In this document: positions 25,968 through 35,985 of the stretch, in pieces
Layout: the number at the start of each line of letters is the position of its first letter
How positions within the stretch are numbered: position 1 is the stretch's first letter
Assembly (NCBI RefSeq): GCF_003751945.1
Contig: NZ_RJKL01000001.1
Span: 2,604,001-2,668,000 of the forward strand
Direction of reading: 5' to 3'
Length of the DNA: 64,000 bases
Origin: Couchioplanes caeruleus
GTDB lineage: Bacteria > Actinomycetota > Actinomycetes > Mycobacteriales > Micromonosporaceae
The notes under the pieces: generated by a model
What the model saw: only the letters and a program-made list of their open reading frames with translations
Databases searched by the model: none
Told to the model about the DNA's origin: nothing
Translations under genes and position numbers: made by a program

Positions 25968-26495
25968 TCATGCCGCCGGTGGGGCGGTCGCCTCCTGCGC
26001 CGACGCGACGAGCTGATCCGTGGCCTCGATGATCGGGTCGGCCTCGACCGCCGTCTTGGCGTCGTACCGGACCGCCCAGCTCAGCCCGTCGGCGCCGCTG
26101 ATCCGCCGCCCGACGACCCGGACGCCGCCGTTCGGCGGCAGCGGGTGGTGCGAGGTGTACGCGACCGAGCGCGTCACCCGGGTGCGCACCTGGTCGGGCA
26201 GCTCCCCCGGCTCCAGCAGCAGGAACCCGGCCACCGGGGCGTCCACCAGCACCGTGTATCCGTTGCGCTCCTGAGCCACCTCGGCGGGAGTGATGCGCAG
26301 CTCGCGCCCCGACCAGGCGGCCTTGTGGATTTCGTGCCAGCCCAGCCGGCGGCCGTCGGGCAGCCACAGACCCCGGTTGGTGGCGACGAGGACGCCGTCG
26401 CCCTCGGTGGCGGCCCACGCGAGGACGCGCTCCTCGTCCTCCAGCGGGGGTCGCTTGTCGGCCGGGAGCTTCGGGACGCGGCGGAAGAGTCTCAC
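25968..26495 (-). CDS. Conserved hypothetical protein next to dnaG
   Basis: A 175-residue soluble protein with no signal peptide or TM helix. It reads MRLFRRVPKLPADKRPPLED, LAWAATEGDGVLVATNRGLWLP, GWHEIHKAAWSG and TRSVAYTSHHPLP, and looks like a beta-rich PH-like fold. Similar proteins are common next to dnaG in actinomycetes, but no function is known to me. The ATG overlaps the dnaG stop (ATGA), so it is coupled to primase expression. Confidence 0.7.
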   Translation of the reverse strand: MRLFRRVPKLPADKRPPLEDEERVLAWAATEGDGVLVATNRGLWLPDGRRLGWHEIHKAAWSGRELRITPAEVAQERNGYTVLVDAPVAGFLLLEPGELPDQVRTRVTRSVAYTSHHPLPPNGGVRVVGRRISGADGLSWAVRYDAKTAVEADPIIEATDQLVASAQEATAPPAA

Positions 26496-28336
26496 AATGC
26501 ACCTGCTGCCTGGTCGCGGAGAGCGCGGGCGTGCTGTTCCAACGAGAAGAGCTCCCCGGCGAGCGCCAGGTACTCGTCCTTGTGCGCCACCGGGTTGAGG
26601 CGCTGCACCTTCGACTTCAAGTCCTTGATGCGGGTGGTCACCGAGCCGACCTGCAGGCGGGCCAGGGTGATCTGCACGTACCGCAGGTCGGCCTCACCGT
26701 CGACGAGCAGCGGCTCGACCGCCAGCTCGCCGACCAGCGCCTTGCCGCCCAGGTCCTGGCAGGCGTCGCGGACCGCCTCGATCCACACCGCGCCGCCGGT
26801 GGCCGAGGCGGTGCCGCCGGCCGCCGCGACGGCCGCGCGGACGTCGCGCAGGACCGGGTCGCCGTACGCCTCGGCCTCGATCGCGTCGAACATCGGCCCG
26901 GCCAGCACCGGCTGTTGCAGGGCCAGCTTCAGCGTCTCCCGCTCGACCTGGCGCTGGGGGCTGTCGGCGGCGCGGCGCTGGGCGACCACCGGAGCCTCCG
27001 GTGACAGGGCGGCGGCCACCGCCCGCTGCACCGGCTCCAGGTCCATGCCGAGGTCGCCGGCGAGCTTGCGGGCGTACTCGGGACGCTTCTCCCTGTCCTT
27101 GATCTTGGCGACCAGCGGCGCGGCGCGGCGCATGGCCTCGACCCGTCCCTCGACGGTGTCCAGGTCGAAGCGGGCCAGGGTCTGGCGCAGGGCGAAGTCC
27201 ACGAGCGGTTCCCGCCCGGCGATCATGTCGCGGACGGCGAGGTCGCCCTTGGCCAGGCGCAGCTCGCAGGGGTCCATGTTGTCCGGGCTGACCGCGATGA
27301 ACGTACGCCCGACGAACCGCTGATCCTCCTCGAACGCCCGCAGCGCCGCCTTCTGCCCGGCCGCGTCCCCGTCGAAGGTGTAGATGATCTCGCCCGTGAA
27401 GCTGTCGCTGTCCATCAGCAGCCGGCGCAGCACGCCGATGTGGTCGACGCCGAAGGCCGTGCCGCAGGTCGCCACCGCGGTCGGCTCCCCCGCTTCGTGG
27501 CAGGCCATGACGTCGGTGTACCCCTCGACGATGACCGCGCGGCCGCGCTTGGCGATCTCGCGCTTGGCGTTGTCGATGCCGTACAGGACGTGGGACTTCT
27601 TGTAGAGCGGGGACTCGGGGGTGTTCAGATACTTCGGCCCGTCATCGTCGGAGAAGAGCTTGCGCGCGCCGAAGCCGATGACGTCGCCGCTCAGGTCGCG
27701 GATGGGCCAGAGCAGGCGGCGCCGGAAGCGGTCGATGAGCGAGCCGGACCGGGCCGGCTTGGACAGGCCGCCGGCGGTCAGCTCCTCCGCGGTGAAGCCC
27801 TTCTGGCGCAGGTGTTTGGTGAGCAGGTCCCAGCCCTCGGGGGCGTAACCGCAGCCGTACTTCTCGGCGGCTTCCCGGCCGAAGCCTCGCTCGGCGAGGA
27901 ACTCCCGGGCCTTGCGCGCGCCGGCCCGGCCGAGCTGGTCGGCGTAGAACTCGGCGGCGGCCGCGTGGGCGGCGATCAGGCGCTGCTTCTGGCCGGGCTG
28001 CTGGCGGGGCGTGCCGGGCCGCTCGTCCGAGGTGTCGTAGCGGAGCTGGATGCCGGCCCGGCCGGCGAGCCGCTCGAGCGACTCGACGAACGTGAGGTGC
28101 TCGGCGTCCATGAGGAACTTGATGGCGTCGCCGCCCGCTCCACACCCGTGGCAGAAGTAGACATTTCGGGCAGGTGACACGGTGAACGAGGGGGTCTTCT
28201 CATCGTGGAACGGACAGAGACCCTTGAGGTTGCCGCCGCCCGCCGAGCGCAGTGTCACCGTCTCGCTGATCACGTCCGCGATCGAGGTGCGGTCGCGGAC
28301 CAGCGCGATGTCCTCGTCTTTGACCCTGCCCGCCAC
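26492..28336 (-). CDS. dnaG: DNA primase DnaG
   Basis: A 614-residue protein of normal length. The N-terminal zinc finger is Cys41-His44-Cys62-Cys65 (CPFHDEKTPSF and YFCHGCGAGGD). The RNA polymerase core has RLLWPIRDLSGDVIGFGARKL and the TOPRIM domain has VIVEGYTDVMACHEAG with TFDGDAAGQKAALRA. A C-terminal DnaB-interacting helical domain ends at GAL. It synthesises RNA primers for replication. The start is GTG, 19 bp after the dgt stop, giving the order dgt-dnaG-hypothetical. Confidence 0.97.
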   Translation of the reverse strand: MAGRVKDEDIALVRDRTSIADVISETVTLRSAGGGNLKGLCPFHDEKTPSFTVSPARNVYFCHGCGAGGDAIKFLMDAEHLTFVESLERLAGRAGIQLRYDTSDERPGTPRQQPGQKQRLIAAHAAAAEFYADQLGRAGARKAREFLAERGFGREAAEKYGCGYAPEGWDLLTKHLRQKGFTAEELTAGGLSKPARSGSLIDRFRRRLLWPIRDLSGDVIGFGARKLFSDDDGPKYLNTPESPLYKKSHVLYGIDNAKREIAKRGRAVIVEGYTDVMACHEAGEPTAVATCGTAFGVDHIGVLRRLLMDSDSFTGEIIYTFDGDAAGQKAALRAFEEDQRFVGRTFIAVSPDNMDPCELRLAKGDLAVRDMIAGREPLVDFALRQTLARFDLDTVEGRVEAMRRAAPLVAKIKDREKRPEYARKLAGDLGMDLEPVQRAVAAALSPEAPVVAQRRAADSPQRQVERETLKLALQQPVLAGPMFDAIEAEAYGDPVLRDVRAAVAAAGGTASATGGAVWIEAVRDACQDLGGKALVGELAVEPLLVDGEADLRYVQITLARLQVGSVTTRIKDLKSKVQRLNPVAHKDEYLALAGELFSLEQHARALRDQAAGAL

Positions 28337-28355
28337 CGCTACATACTGCCTCGCG

Positions 28356-29573
28356 TCACCGGCGGCCCGCCAAGAGGGTCCGGTGCAGAGCGACCGCCGC
28401 CGGATCGGTCAGCGAGGCGACCTGGTCGACCACCACCCGCAAGCGCGCGGCGTCGTCCGCGGCGGCCTTCCACTCCTGCGCGAACATCGGATCGAGGTAG
28501 CCGGGCGCGCGGTCGCAGAGCAGATCGACCAGCGAGGTGAGGATGGCGCGCTGCTGCTCGTACCAGTCCTCCGCGGCGCGGGCGCGCATCACGTAGCGCA
28601 GCGCCATGCCCTTGAGGAGCGCGCACTGGTTGCGCACCGTACGCGGCACGATCAGGTCGGCGTCGTAGCGGCGGACCTGGCCGTACCCGTGCCTGCTGTT
28701 CGTGGCCCCGACCGCCGACGAGACGAACCGGCCGGTCAGGACGCTGGTCATCCGCTTGAGCGCGACCTGCGCGGCATACGTGCCGTCGTAGTCGGCGGCG
28801 GCCCGCACCACCCCGTCGGAGAGCAGCAGGTCCAGAGCCTCTCCGAGCGCCGCCGGGGTCTCGTCGGAGTACGCGGCGGCGACGTCGGCGCACAGCTCGG
28901 CACGCTCGCCGGCGTCGTCGAGCAGCGGCCGCAGCGACAGGTAGCCGCCGTGCACCCCGTCCTCCACGTCGTGCACGGAGTAGGCGACGTCGTCGGCCCA
29001 GTCCATGACCTGCGCCTCGAGGCAGCGGCGCTCGCCGTCGGGTGCGGTCGAGCGGATCCAGGTGAACACCGGCATGTCGTCGGCGTACACCCCGAACTTG
29101 CGGGTTCCGGGCCGCCGCGGCCAGGGATATTTGCAGCTCGCGTCGAGGGAGGCGCGGGTGAGGTTGAGGCCGGCGCCCTCGACCTTGGCCTCGAGGCGGG
29201 TCAGCACCCGCAGGGTCTGGGCGTTGCCCTCGAAGCCGCCACACGGCTGCGCCACGGCGTCCAGCGCGGCCTCGCCGTTGTGCCCGAACGGTGGGTGGCC
29301 GATGTCGTGCGCCAGCCCGGCCACGTCCACGACGTCCGGGTCGCAGCCGAGCCGCGCGCCCATCTCGCGGGAGATCTGGGCGACCTCCAGGGAGTGCGTC
29401 AGACGCGTACGCAGGAAGTCGTCGGACCCGGCCGTGTGCACCTGGGTCTTGGCCGCCAGACGTCGGAAGCCCGCGGAGTGCAGCACCCGGGCACGGTCGC
29501 GCTCGAACTGGGTACGGCCGTAGCCGCTGTCCTTGGCGGGTTCACTCGCCCACCGCTCGGCGTCGCCCGTCAT
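28356..29573 (-). CDS. dgt: Deoxyguanosinetriphosphate triphosphohydrolase (dGTPase)
   Basis: A 405-residue HD-domain protein. The metal ligands are visible in RTRLTHSLEVAQISREMG and LAHDIGHPPFGHNGE, with a later Asp in MDWADDVAYSVHDVEDG. The N-terminal RDRARVLHSAGFRRLAAKTQV is the family signature. It cleaves dNTPs to deoxynucleoside and triphosphate and adjusts nucleotide pools. Location upstream of dnaG is typical for actinobacteria. Confidence 0.95.
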   Translation of the reverse strand: MTGDAERWASEPAKDSGYGRTQFERDRARVLHSAGFRRLAAKTQVHTAGSDDFLRTRLTHSLEVAQISREMGARLGCDPDVVDVAGLAHDIGHPPFGHNGEAALDAVAQPCGGFEGNAQTLRVLTRLEAKVEGAGLNLTRASLDASCKYPWPRRPGTRKFGVYADDMPVFTWIRSTAPDGERRCLEAQVMDWADDVAYSVHDVEDGVHGGYLSLRPLLDDAGERAELCADVAAAYSDETPAALGEALDLLLSDGVVRAAADYDGTYAAQVALKRMTSVLTGRFVSSAVGATNSRHGYGQVRRYDADLIVPRTVRNQCALLKGMALRYVMRARAAEDWYEQQRAILTSLVDLLCDRAPGYLDPMFAQEWKAAADDAARLRVVVDQVASLTDPAAVALHRTLLAGRR

Positions 29574-29599
29574 GGCTCAACCCTAGAGGCCGGAGTTGA

Positions 29600-29956
29600 T
29601 CACTCGGACTGCTTCGCGGCGAGCACGCAGAACTCGTTGCCCTCCGGGTCGGCGAGCACCACCCAGCTCACGTCCTGCTGGCCGATGTCGATGGCGCGGG
29701 CGCCCATGTCGACCAGGCGCTCCACCTCGGCCTCCTGGTCGTCCGGGCACAGGTCGAGGTGGAGGCGGTTCTTCACCGTCTTGGCGTCCGGGCACGTGCC
29801 GAAGAGCAGGCCGGGCAGGGTGTCCGGGGTACGCCGGATCTCCACCCCGTCCGGTTCCTCGCTCACGATCACGTAGCCGAGCGCCTCCGCCCACCAGCGC
29901 GCGAGCCGCGCGGGGTCCTCGGCGTCGACCACGATCTGCTCCCAGGTGCTGGCCAT
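29600..29956 (-). CDS. VOC superfamily glyoxalase/dioxygenase-like protein
   Basis: The start at 29956 is preceded by GGAGGG at 6 nt. The 118-residue protein reads MASTWEQIVVDAEDPARLARWWAEALG, NRLHLDLCP and VVLADPEGNEFCVL, the paired beta-alpha-beta-beta-beta modules of the VOC fold in the small 'glyoxalase-like' group common in actinobacteria. The usual metal ligands are only partly recognisable (His in HLDL, Glu in GNEFCV). Substrate unknown. Confidence 0.85.
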   Translation of the reverse strand: MASTWEQIVVDAEDPARLARWWAEALGYVIVSEEPDGVEIRRTPDTLPGLLFGTCPDAKTVKNRLHLDLCPDDQEAEVERLVDMGARAIDIGQQDVSWVVLADPEGNEFCVLAAKQSE

Positions 29957-30099
29957 GGGACACCCTCCACGAAACACCATCGAAAGTGACGATCATGTCA
30001 CGCGCGGACGGCCGGCGCAGCTTCGATCGAAACAACGCACTCGTCGTGCGACATCCTCCGGCCAGTCCGCCGACACTGGCCGAAAGGAGGAGCGACATC

Positions 30100-30597
30100 G
30101 TGATTTCGCTGAGCCACCGCCTCACCGCCCTGGCCGAGGCCGGGCGCACCGGTGCCCTGCACATCGGCGGTACGCCGGGCGGCACCGTCTATCTCGTCGC
30201 CGGGCGCATCACCCACGCCGAGTCGCCGGCCTGCCCCGGCATCGGCGAGCGGTTGATCGGTTCCGGCCGCCTCTCGGCGGCGCAGTGGCAGGCCGCGTAC
30301 GACGCCGGCCACGACGGCCGCCAGGTCGGCCGGGTGCTGCTGCGCGACGGCCACCTCGGCCACCACGAACTGGCCTGCCGGGTCGTAGCGACCATCACCG
30401 CCGTCACCCACGCGCTGCTGCAGGCCGATGATGCGCCGATGTTGTTCGTGGCCGGCGAGCGGCACTGGTTCGGCACGATCGCCGAGGCCGATCTGGGCAA
30501 TCTCGGGCCGGAGACGGCGCGGCGGCTGCTGGCCCGGCCGCTGTCCCACGGCGGACGGCCCGCGCGATGCCGGCGGCGCTCGCCGGTGCCCGGATGA
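30100..30597 (+). CDS. DUF4388-like regulatory protein
   Basis: GTG 30100 is chosen because AAAGGAGG lies 9 nt upstream; an ATG at 29998 in frame has no SD. The 165-residue protein opens with ISLSHRLTALAEAGRTGALHIGGTPGGTVYLVAGRITHAESP, the DUF4388 (PATAN-like) fold, followed by GERLIGSGRLSAAQWQAAY and VGRVLLRDGHLGHHELACR. Its first 130 residues are homologous to the protein encoded at 31190-32194, so the two arose by duplication. It begins a rightward cluster of DUF4388 and roadblock genes. Confidence 0.7.
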   Translation: MISLSHRLTALAEAGRTGALHIGGTPGGTVYLVAGRITHAESPACPGIGERLIGSGRLSAAQWQAAYDAGHDGRQVGRVLLRDGHLGHHELACRVVATITAVTHALLQADDAPMLFVAGERHWFGTIAEADLGNLGPETARRLLARPLSHGGRPARCRRRSPVPG

Positions 30598-30775
30598 GCA
30601 TCGACGACCATGACGCACACCGGGTGCGACTCACGATCTCAGCGTGGCCGCAGGATGGCCCATTGTGACGGCGGGAGGTACGACATTCCGCCGGAGCGAT
30701 GAGTCCGGAACCACCCGACACCGCCGGCAGCGGGGACCGGCTGCCGGCGGGAGCATCACTCGGCTGAGGAGAGAT

Positions 30776-31156
30776 GTGCCCGGGGTCGAAAACTGTCTAC
30801 AGGAGGCCATGGCGATCCCCGGCGCGATCGGCGCCAGCATCGTCGACTACACCACCGGCTTCCCGGTCGCCACGACCGGAGCCGCACCCAACGAGGACCA
30901 CGAGGCCGCGGCGGCCGGCACTGCCGACGTCGTCCAGGCCGCACAGAGCCGAGCGCTGTTCGTCTCGGCCGTACCGCACGACCTGCTCGAGGACCTCATC
31001 ATCACGACCGCGGGGGGCTACCACCTGCTGCGGCTCGTCCAGACCGACTTCGACAGCCGGCTCGTGCTCTACGTGTGGCTCGACCGGATCCGCGGCAACC
31101 TCGCCGTGGCCCGGCGGCGCATGCAGACACTGGCCGACGAGTTGATCGCGACATAA
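30776..31156 (+). CDS. Roadblock/LC7 domain protein
   Basis: GTG 30776 follows GAGGAG at 4 nt. The 126-residue protein is a single roadblock domain: LQEAMAIPGAIGASIVDYTTGFPVA, LLEDLIITTAGGYHLLRLV and LVLYVWLDRIRGNLAVARRRM. Roadblock proteins of bacteria (MglB, conservon CvnB) regulate small Ras-like GTPases. The closest relative in the window is the protein at 32770-33141, with a shared GAIGxxxVDxxxG and LVLYV/LFLYV core. Confidence 0.85.
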   Translation: MPGVENCLQEAMAIPGAIGASIVDYTTGFPVATTGAAPNEDHEAAAAGTADVVQAAQSRALFVSAVPHDLLEDLIITTAGGYHLLRLVQTDFDSRLVLYVWLDRIRGNLAVARRRMQTLADELIAT

Positions 31157-31189
31157 GGGATGACAGTTCTCAGTAGTGAGGAGTTCACG

Positions 31190-32194
31190 GTGAAGCCCCC
31201 GAAGTCCGCCGCGCCCGGCCGCCTGCTCACGCAGGTGGCCGGCGAGCGGCGGACCGGCGCCCTGATCGTCGGCGGCACGCCGGGTGGCACGGTCCACCTC
31301 GACGAGGGCCTGGTGACCTACGCGGAGTCGGCCGCCGCCCCGGGCGTCGGCGAACTGCTCACCGCGTCCGGACGGCTGGCGGCGCGGACCTGGCAGGCGG
31401 CGCTCGACGCGGGCACCCCGCGGGCCTCGGTCGGGCGGCTGCTCCTCGACCAGGGCCACATCACCCAGGGAGAGCTGGAGCTGTGCGTGCTGGGGGCGAC
31501 GTACGACGCCGCGTACTTCGCGCTCTCCCCCGCCTCGGCGCCGGTGGACTTCGTGGACGGCGTCAAGCACTGGCTCGGCGACCTGGTCCGCGTCGACCCG
31601 GCCGCGCTCAATCGGGAGTCGCGCCGCCGCGTCCGGCTGCTGGACGAGATCTTCCCCTATCCCCAGCTCGACACCGAGGCGGTCATCCCGGTGACCCGCC
31701 CGCCCCGGGAGCGGATCACGCTGACGGCGGCGCAGTGGGAGCTGCTGGTGCACGCGGACGGCCAGCGCACCCCGGCCGACCTGGCCCAGTTGCTCGGCCG
31801 CGCCGGCTACGCCACCATCCAGGAGCTGCGCCGGCTCGCCGCGGCCGGCCTGATCGAGCTGCCCACGCCCCGGGACGCCGCCAGCGCACCCACCTTCGTA
31901 CGCCTGCCGCGCGCCCGCGGAACGGCGGTGGACGTGCACCGGGCGACGCCGCCCGGGCCGGCCGTACCCGCCGTCACCGCGACCCGGCCCGGCCTGGCCT
32001 CGGGCGACCCTCCCGTGCGCGAGCCCGACCCGGCCACGGCGAACGGCTCGGCCTACCGCCCGCCGCGGCTGGCCCGGCGCAAACCCGGCGCCAAGCTGCC
32101 GAAGGAGCTCGCCGCCGAACCGGCGCCCATCCATCCCGGCACGGACGAGGTTCTACTCAAACGCATCCGCACCGCCCTGAAAGCCCTGCGATGA
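31190..32194 (+). CDS. DUF4388 protein with C-terminal winged-helix-like and basic tail
   Basis: GTG 31190 is preferred over ATG 31160 because GAGGAG is 6 nt upstream. The 334-residue protein starts with the DUF4388-like module (GRLLTQVAGERRTGALIVGGTPGGTVHLDEGLVTYAESA). A second part around residues 170-245 (LTAAQWELLVHADGQRTPADLAQLLGRAGYATIQELRRLAAAGLIELP) looks like a winged helix of the PqqD/DUF4388-associated kind. It ends with a Pro/Arg-rich linker and a basic helix (DEVLLKRIRTALKALR). Possible role: adaptor between a signal and the neighbouring roadblock proteins. Confidence 0.7.
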   Translation: MKPPKSAAPGRLLTQVAGERRTGALIVGGTPGGTVHLDEGLVTYAESAAAPGVGELLTASGRLAARTWQAALDAGTPRASVGRLLLDQGHITQGELELCVLGATYDAAYFALSPASAPVDFVDGVKHWLGDLVRVDPAALNRESRRRVRLLDEIFPYPQLDTEAVIPVTRPPRERITLTAAQWELLVHADGQRTPADLAQLLGRAGYATIQELRRLAAAGLIELPTPRDAASAPTFVRLPRARGTAVDVHRATPPGPAVPAVTATRPGLASGDPPVREPDPATANGSAYRPPRLARRKPGAKLPKELAAEPAPIHPGTDEVLLKRIRTALKALR

Positions 32195-32243
32195 CGCGGG
32201 CCCCTCCCGCCACCCGGCGGTCGACACAAAGGAGAAACCGCGG

Positions 32244-32717
32244 ATGACGGTGGACCCGGCGGTACTGAAGGAACTCGGCAACCTCCGCAGCAGGCTGCCC
32301 GAGCTGTCCGGAAGCGTCCTCGCGACCGCCGACGGCATGGTGGTCGCCCACGACGCCCACGGCATCGAACCCGACAGCCTCGCCGCCCTGGCCGCCGCTC
32401 ATCTCGCCCTTGCCCGGCGCTTCGCGCACGCCGTGAACCACGGAGAACTGCGCGAGTCGGTGGTGGAGTGCGACGGCGGATACATCACCTCGTACACCGC
32501 GGGATCGAACGCCCTGCTGACCCTCGTCACCACCGGAGGCGCGAATCTGGCCCTGGTTCACCTCGAGGCACGCCGAGCCGTACGCCGGCTCATGAAGCTG
32601 CTGGTCCTCGAGCCCGCGACCCCCCGGCCGGAGATCCCGATGCAGGCGGGTCCCCCGACGCCGCTCGCCCGGCGGACACCGATGGCGACGCTGCAGAACA
32701 CGATCCGAGGCCGCTGA
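32244..32717 (+). CDS. Roadblock/LC7 domain protein with C-terminal extension
   Basis: ATG 32244 follows AAAGGAGAAA. The 157-residue protein contains a roadblock domain (residues 8-122) with LPELSGSVLATADGMVVAHDAHG, GYITSYTAGSNALLTLVTTGGAN and a helical end, plus a Pro-rich tail of about 35 residues. It is more divergent than the other two roadblock proteins, and lacks the VDxxxG turn. Confidence 0.8.
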   Translation: MTVDPAVLKELGNLRSRLPELSGSVLATADGMVVAHDAHGIEPDSLAALAAAHLALARRFAHAVNHGELRESVVECDGGYITSYTAGSNALLTLVTTGGANLALVHLEARRAVRRLMKLLVLEPATPRPEIPMQAGPPTPLARRTPMATLQNTIRGR

Positions 32718-32769
32718 GGTCTTACCCGCAACACCCCTACCCACCATTGCGAACACGGAGGACCACCAA

Positions 32770-33141
32770 ATGCCCGACATGGACACCGCACTCAAAGAGG
32801 TCATGGAAATCGACGGCGCCATCGGCGTCGCGCTGGTCGACCACACGAGCGGCATGGCGCTCGGCACGGTCGGCGGCGGCAAGGATCTCGACCTGACGGT
32901 CGCCGCGGCCGGCAACACCGACGTGGTCCGGGCCAAGCTCCGGGCGATGGAGATGCTGAACCTCTCTGAGAAGATCGAGGACATCCTCATCACCCTGGAC
33001 ACCCAGTACCACATGATCCGGCCGCTGACGAGCCGCTCGGGCAAGGGCCTGTTCCTGTACGTCGCCCTGCGCCGCGACCGCTCCAACCTGGCGATGGCGC
33101 GCCACCAGCTCAAGCGCATCGAGAACGACCTCGACGTCTGA
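32770..33141 (+). CDS. Roadblock/LC7 domain protein
   Basis: ATG 32770 follows CGGAGGA at 9 nt. The 123-residue protein is a minimal roadblock domain: LKEVMEIDGAIGVALVDHTSGMALG, DVVRAKLRAMEMLNLSEKIEDILITLDTQYHMI and GKGLFLYVALRRDRSNLAMARHQLKRIE. It ends the DUF4388/roadblock cluster, directly before a 20-bp hairpin. Confidence 0.88.
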   Translation: MPDMDTALKEVMEIDGAIGVALVDHTSGMALGTVGGGKDLDLTVAAAGNTDVVRAKLRAMEMLNLSEKIEDILITLDTQYHMIRPLTSRSGKGLFLYVALRRDRSNLAMARHQLKRIENDLDV

Positions 33142-33150
33142 GCAATCTGC

Positions 33151-33197
33151 ACGACAGTGGCGGGGAGGGCACCTGGCGCCCTCCCCGCCGCTGTCGT
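33151..33197. terminator. Strong bidirectional hairpin terminator
   Basis: 20-bp inverted arms (ACGACAGTGGCGGGGAGGGC and its partner) with only one G-T pair and a 7-nt loop lie between the convergent roadblock gene and dusB. Confidence 0.85.
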
Positions 33198-33210
33198 GTC
33201 CCGCGCGGGC

Positions 33211-34365
33211 CTAGCCGCCGCTGTTGTCCATCTCCGCGCCCTCGGGCACGGTGTCGTCGTCGCGGCTGTCGAGCCAGCCGTACGGCAGGGAGACCTTGCC
33301 CGGCGCGTTGACCCGGCCCCGGGGCTGGCCCAGCGACTCGCGCGGGAACGGCGCCGCCGCGTCGAGCTTGCCGAGCAGGTCGTCGAGCTGGGCCAGCGAC
33401 GCCACCATCGAGAGGCTGCGACGCAGGTCGCCGCCGACCGGGAAGCCCTTGAGATACCAGGCGATGTGCTTGCGGAAATCGGCGCAGCCGTGCTTCTCGT
33501 CCTCGAGCGCCTCGACCAGCAGGTGGGCGTGCCGGGACATGACGGCGGCGACCTGCCCCAGGTTGGGCAGCTCCTGGGACTGCACGCCGTCGAACGCGGC
33601 GTGGAGGTCCTTGAAGAGCCAGGGCCGGCCGAGGCAGCCGCGGCCGACCACCACGCCGTCGACGCCGGTGTGCGCGACCATCCGCATCGCGTCGGCGGCC
33701 TCCCAGATGTCGCCGTTGCCGAGCACCGGCACGTCCAGGGCCTGCTTCAGCGTGGCGATGGCGTCCCAGTCGGCCGTACCCGAGTAGCGCTGTTCGGCGG
33801 TGCGGGCGTGCAGGGCGACCGCGGCGACGCCGGCCTCCTGGGCGATCAGCCCGGCCTCGACGTACGTCAGGTGGTCGTCGTCGATGCCCTTGCGCATCTT
33901 GACCGTGACCGGGATGCCGGCCGGCGCGGCCGCGCGGACCGCCTGGGTGACGATGCGGCCGAACAGTCTGCGCCGCCAGGGCAGGGCGCTGCCGCCGCCG
34001 CGGCGGGTGACCTTGGGCACCGGACAGCCGAAGTTGAGATCGATGTGGTCGGCGAGATTCTCCTCGGCGACCATGCGCGCGGCCGCCGCGGTCACGTCCG
34101 GGTCGACGCCGTAGAGCTGGAGGCTGCGGAAGCCCTCGTCGGAGGCGAACTGGATCATCTTGAGCGTCTTGGGGATCCGCTCGACCAGCGCCCGAGTGGT
34201 GATCATCTCGCAGACGTAGACGCCCCCGCCCTGCTCACGACAGAGCCGCCGAAACGCGACATTGGTGATGCCGGCCATCGGCGCCAGCACCACCGGCGGC
34301 CACACCTCATGCTCACCGAGCGTCAACGGCTTCAAGGAAACTGCGGAAGTCACGGCGTCGAGCAT
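33211..34365 (-). CDS. dusB: tRNA-dihydrouridine synthase (DusB-like)
   Basis: A 384-residue protein. The flavin TIM barrel is marked by VVLAPMAGITNVAFRRLCRE, HIDLNFGCPVPKVTRRGGGSAL with the catalytic Cys, TVKMRKGIDDDHLTY, VALHARTAEQRYSGTADWD and VLGNGDIWEAADAMRM, then GVVVGRGCLGRPWLF. The enzyme reduces uridine in tRNA using FMN and NADPH. A short C-terminal extension (SRDDDTVPEGAEMDNSGG) is acidic. It is monocistronic here. Confidence 0.95.
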   Translation of the reverse strand: MLDAVTSAVSLKPLTLGEHEVWPPVVLAPMAGITNVAFRRLCREQGGGVYVCEMITTRALVERIPKTLKMIQFASDEGFRSLQLYGVDPDVTAAAARMVAEENLADHIDLNFGCPVPKVTRRGGGSALPWRRRLFGRIVTQAVRAAAPAGIPVTVKMRKGIDDDHLTYVEAGLIAQEAGVAAVALHARTAEQRYSGTADWDAIATLKQALDVPVLGNGDIWEAADAMRMVAHTGVDGVVVGRGCLGRPWLFKDLHAAFDGVQSQELPNLGQVAAVMSRHAHLLVEALEDEKHGCADFRKHIAWYLKGFPVGGDLRRSLSMVASLAQLDDLLGKLDAAAPFPRESLGQPRGRVNAPGKVSLPYGWLDSRDDDTVPEGAEMDNSGG

Positions 34366-34430
34366 GGCACAGGGCTGTCCAGGGCACGAAAACGTGCGGA
34401 CGCAACCGTAACCAGAGTCGCGCCGCGCCC

Positions 34431-34499
34431 GCCGATGACGAGGGTGCCGAAACGGACTAGGCGTTTGCCGTGGTCCGTTTCGGTGCCCTCGTCATCGGC
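34431..34499 (-). terminator. Very long (27-bp arm) hairpin downstream of glyS
   Basis: The arms at 34431-34457 and 34473-34499 pair over 27 bp, with two adjacent positions differing (TG against CA in the aligned arms), around a 15-nt loop. The hairpin begins 40 bp beyond the glyS stop. Confidence 0.75.
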
Positions 34500-34539
34500 T
34501 CCTAGGGCGCAGTGCCCGCCGAAGCGAGGCGAAGACCAT

Positions 34540-35919
<1,380 letters not shown>

Positions 35920-35963
35920 GTTCCTCCTACGCCGGCTGGTTGTCGGCGGGGACGTGTGGCGGA

Positions 35964-35985
35964 CAAAATGAGGAGATTACTCCTC
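35964..35985 (-). terminator. Hairpin overlapping the stop codon of the gene at 35977-36570
   Basis: On the reverse strand GAGGAG-TAAT-CTCCTC is followed by ATTTTGT, a rare U-rich tract in this genome. The TAA in the loop is the stop codon of the gene. Confidence 0.7.

Noticed and set aside
29998..30099. ATG at 29998 as start of the first DUF4388 gene
   Set aside because: It lacks an SD, while GTG 30100 has AAAGGAGG and matches the paralogue's N-terminus.
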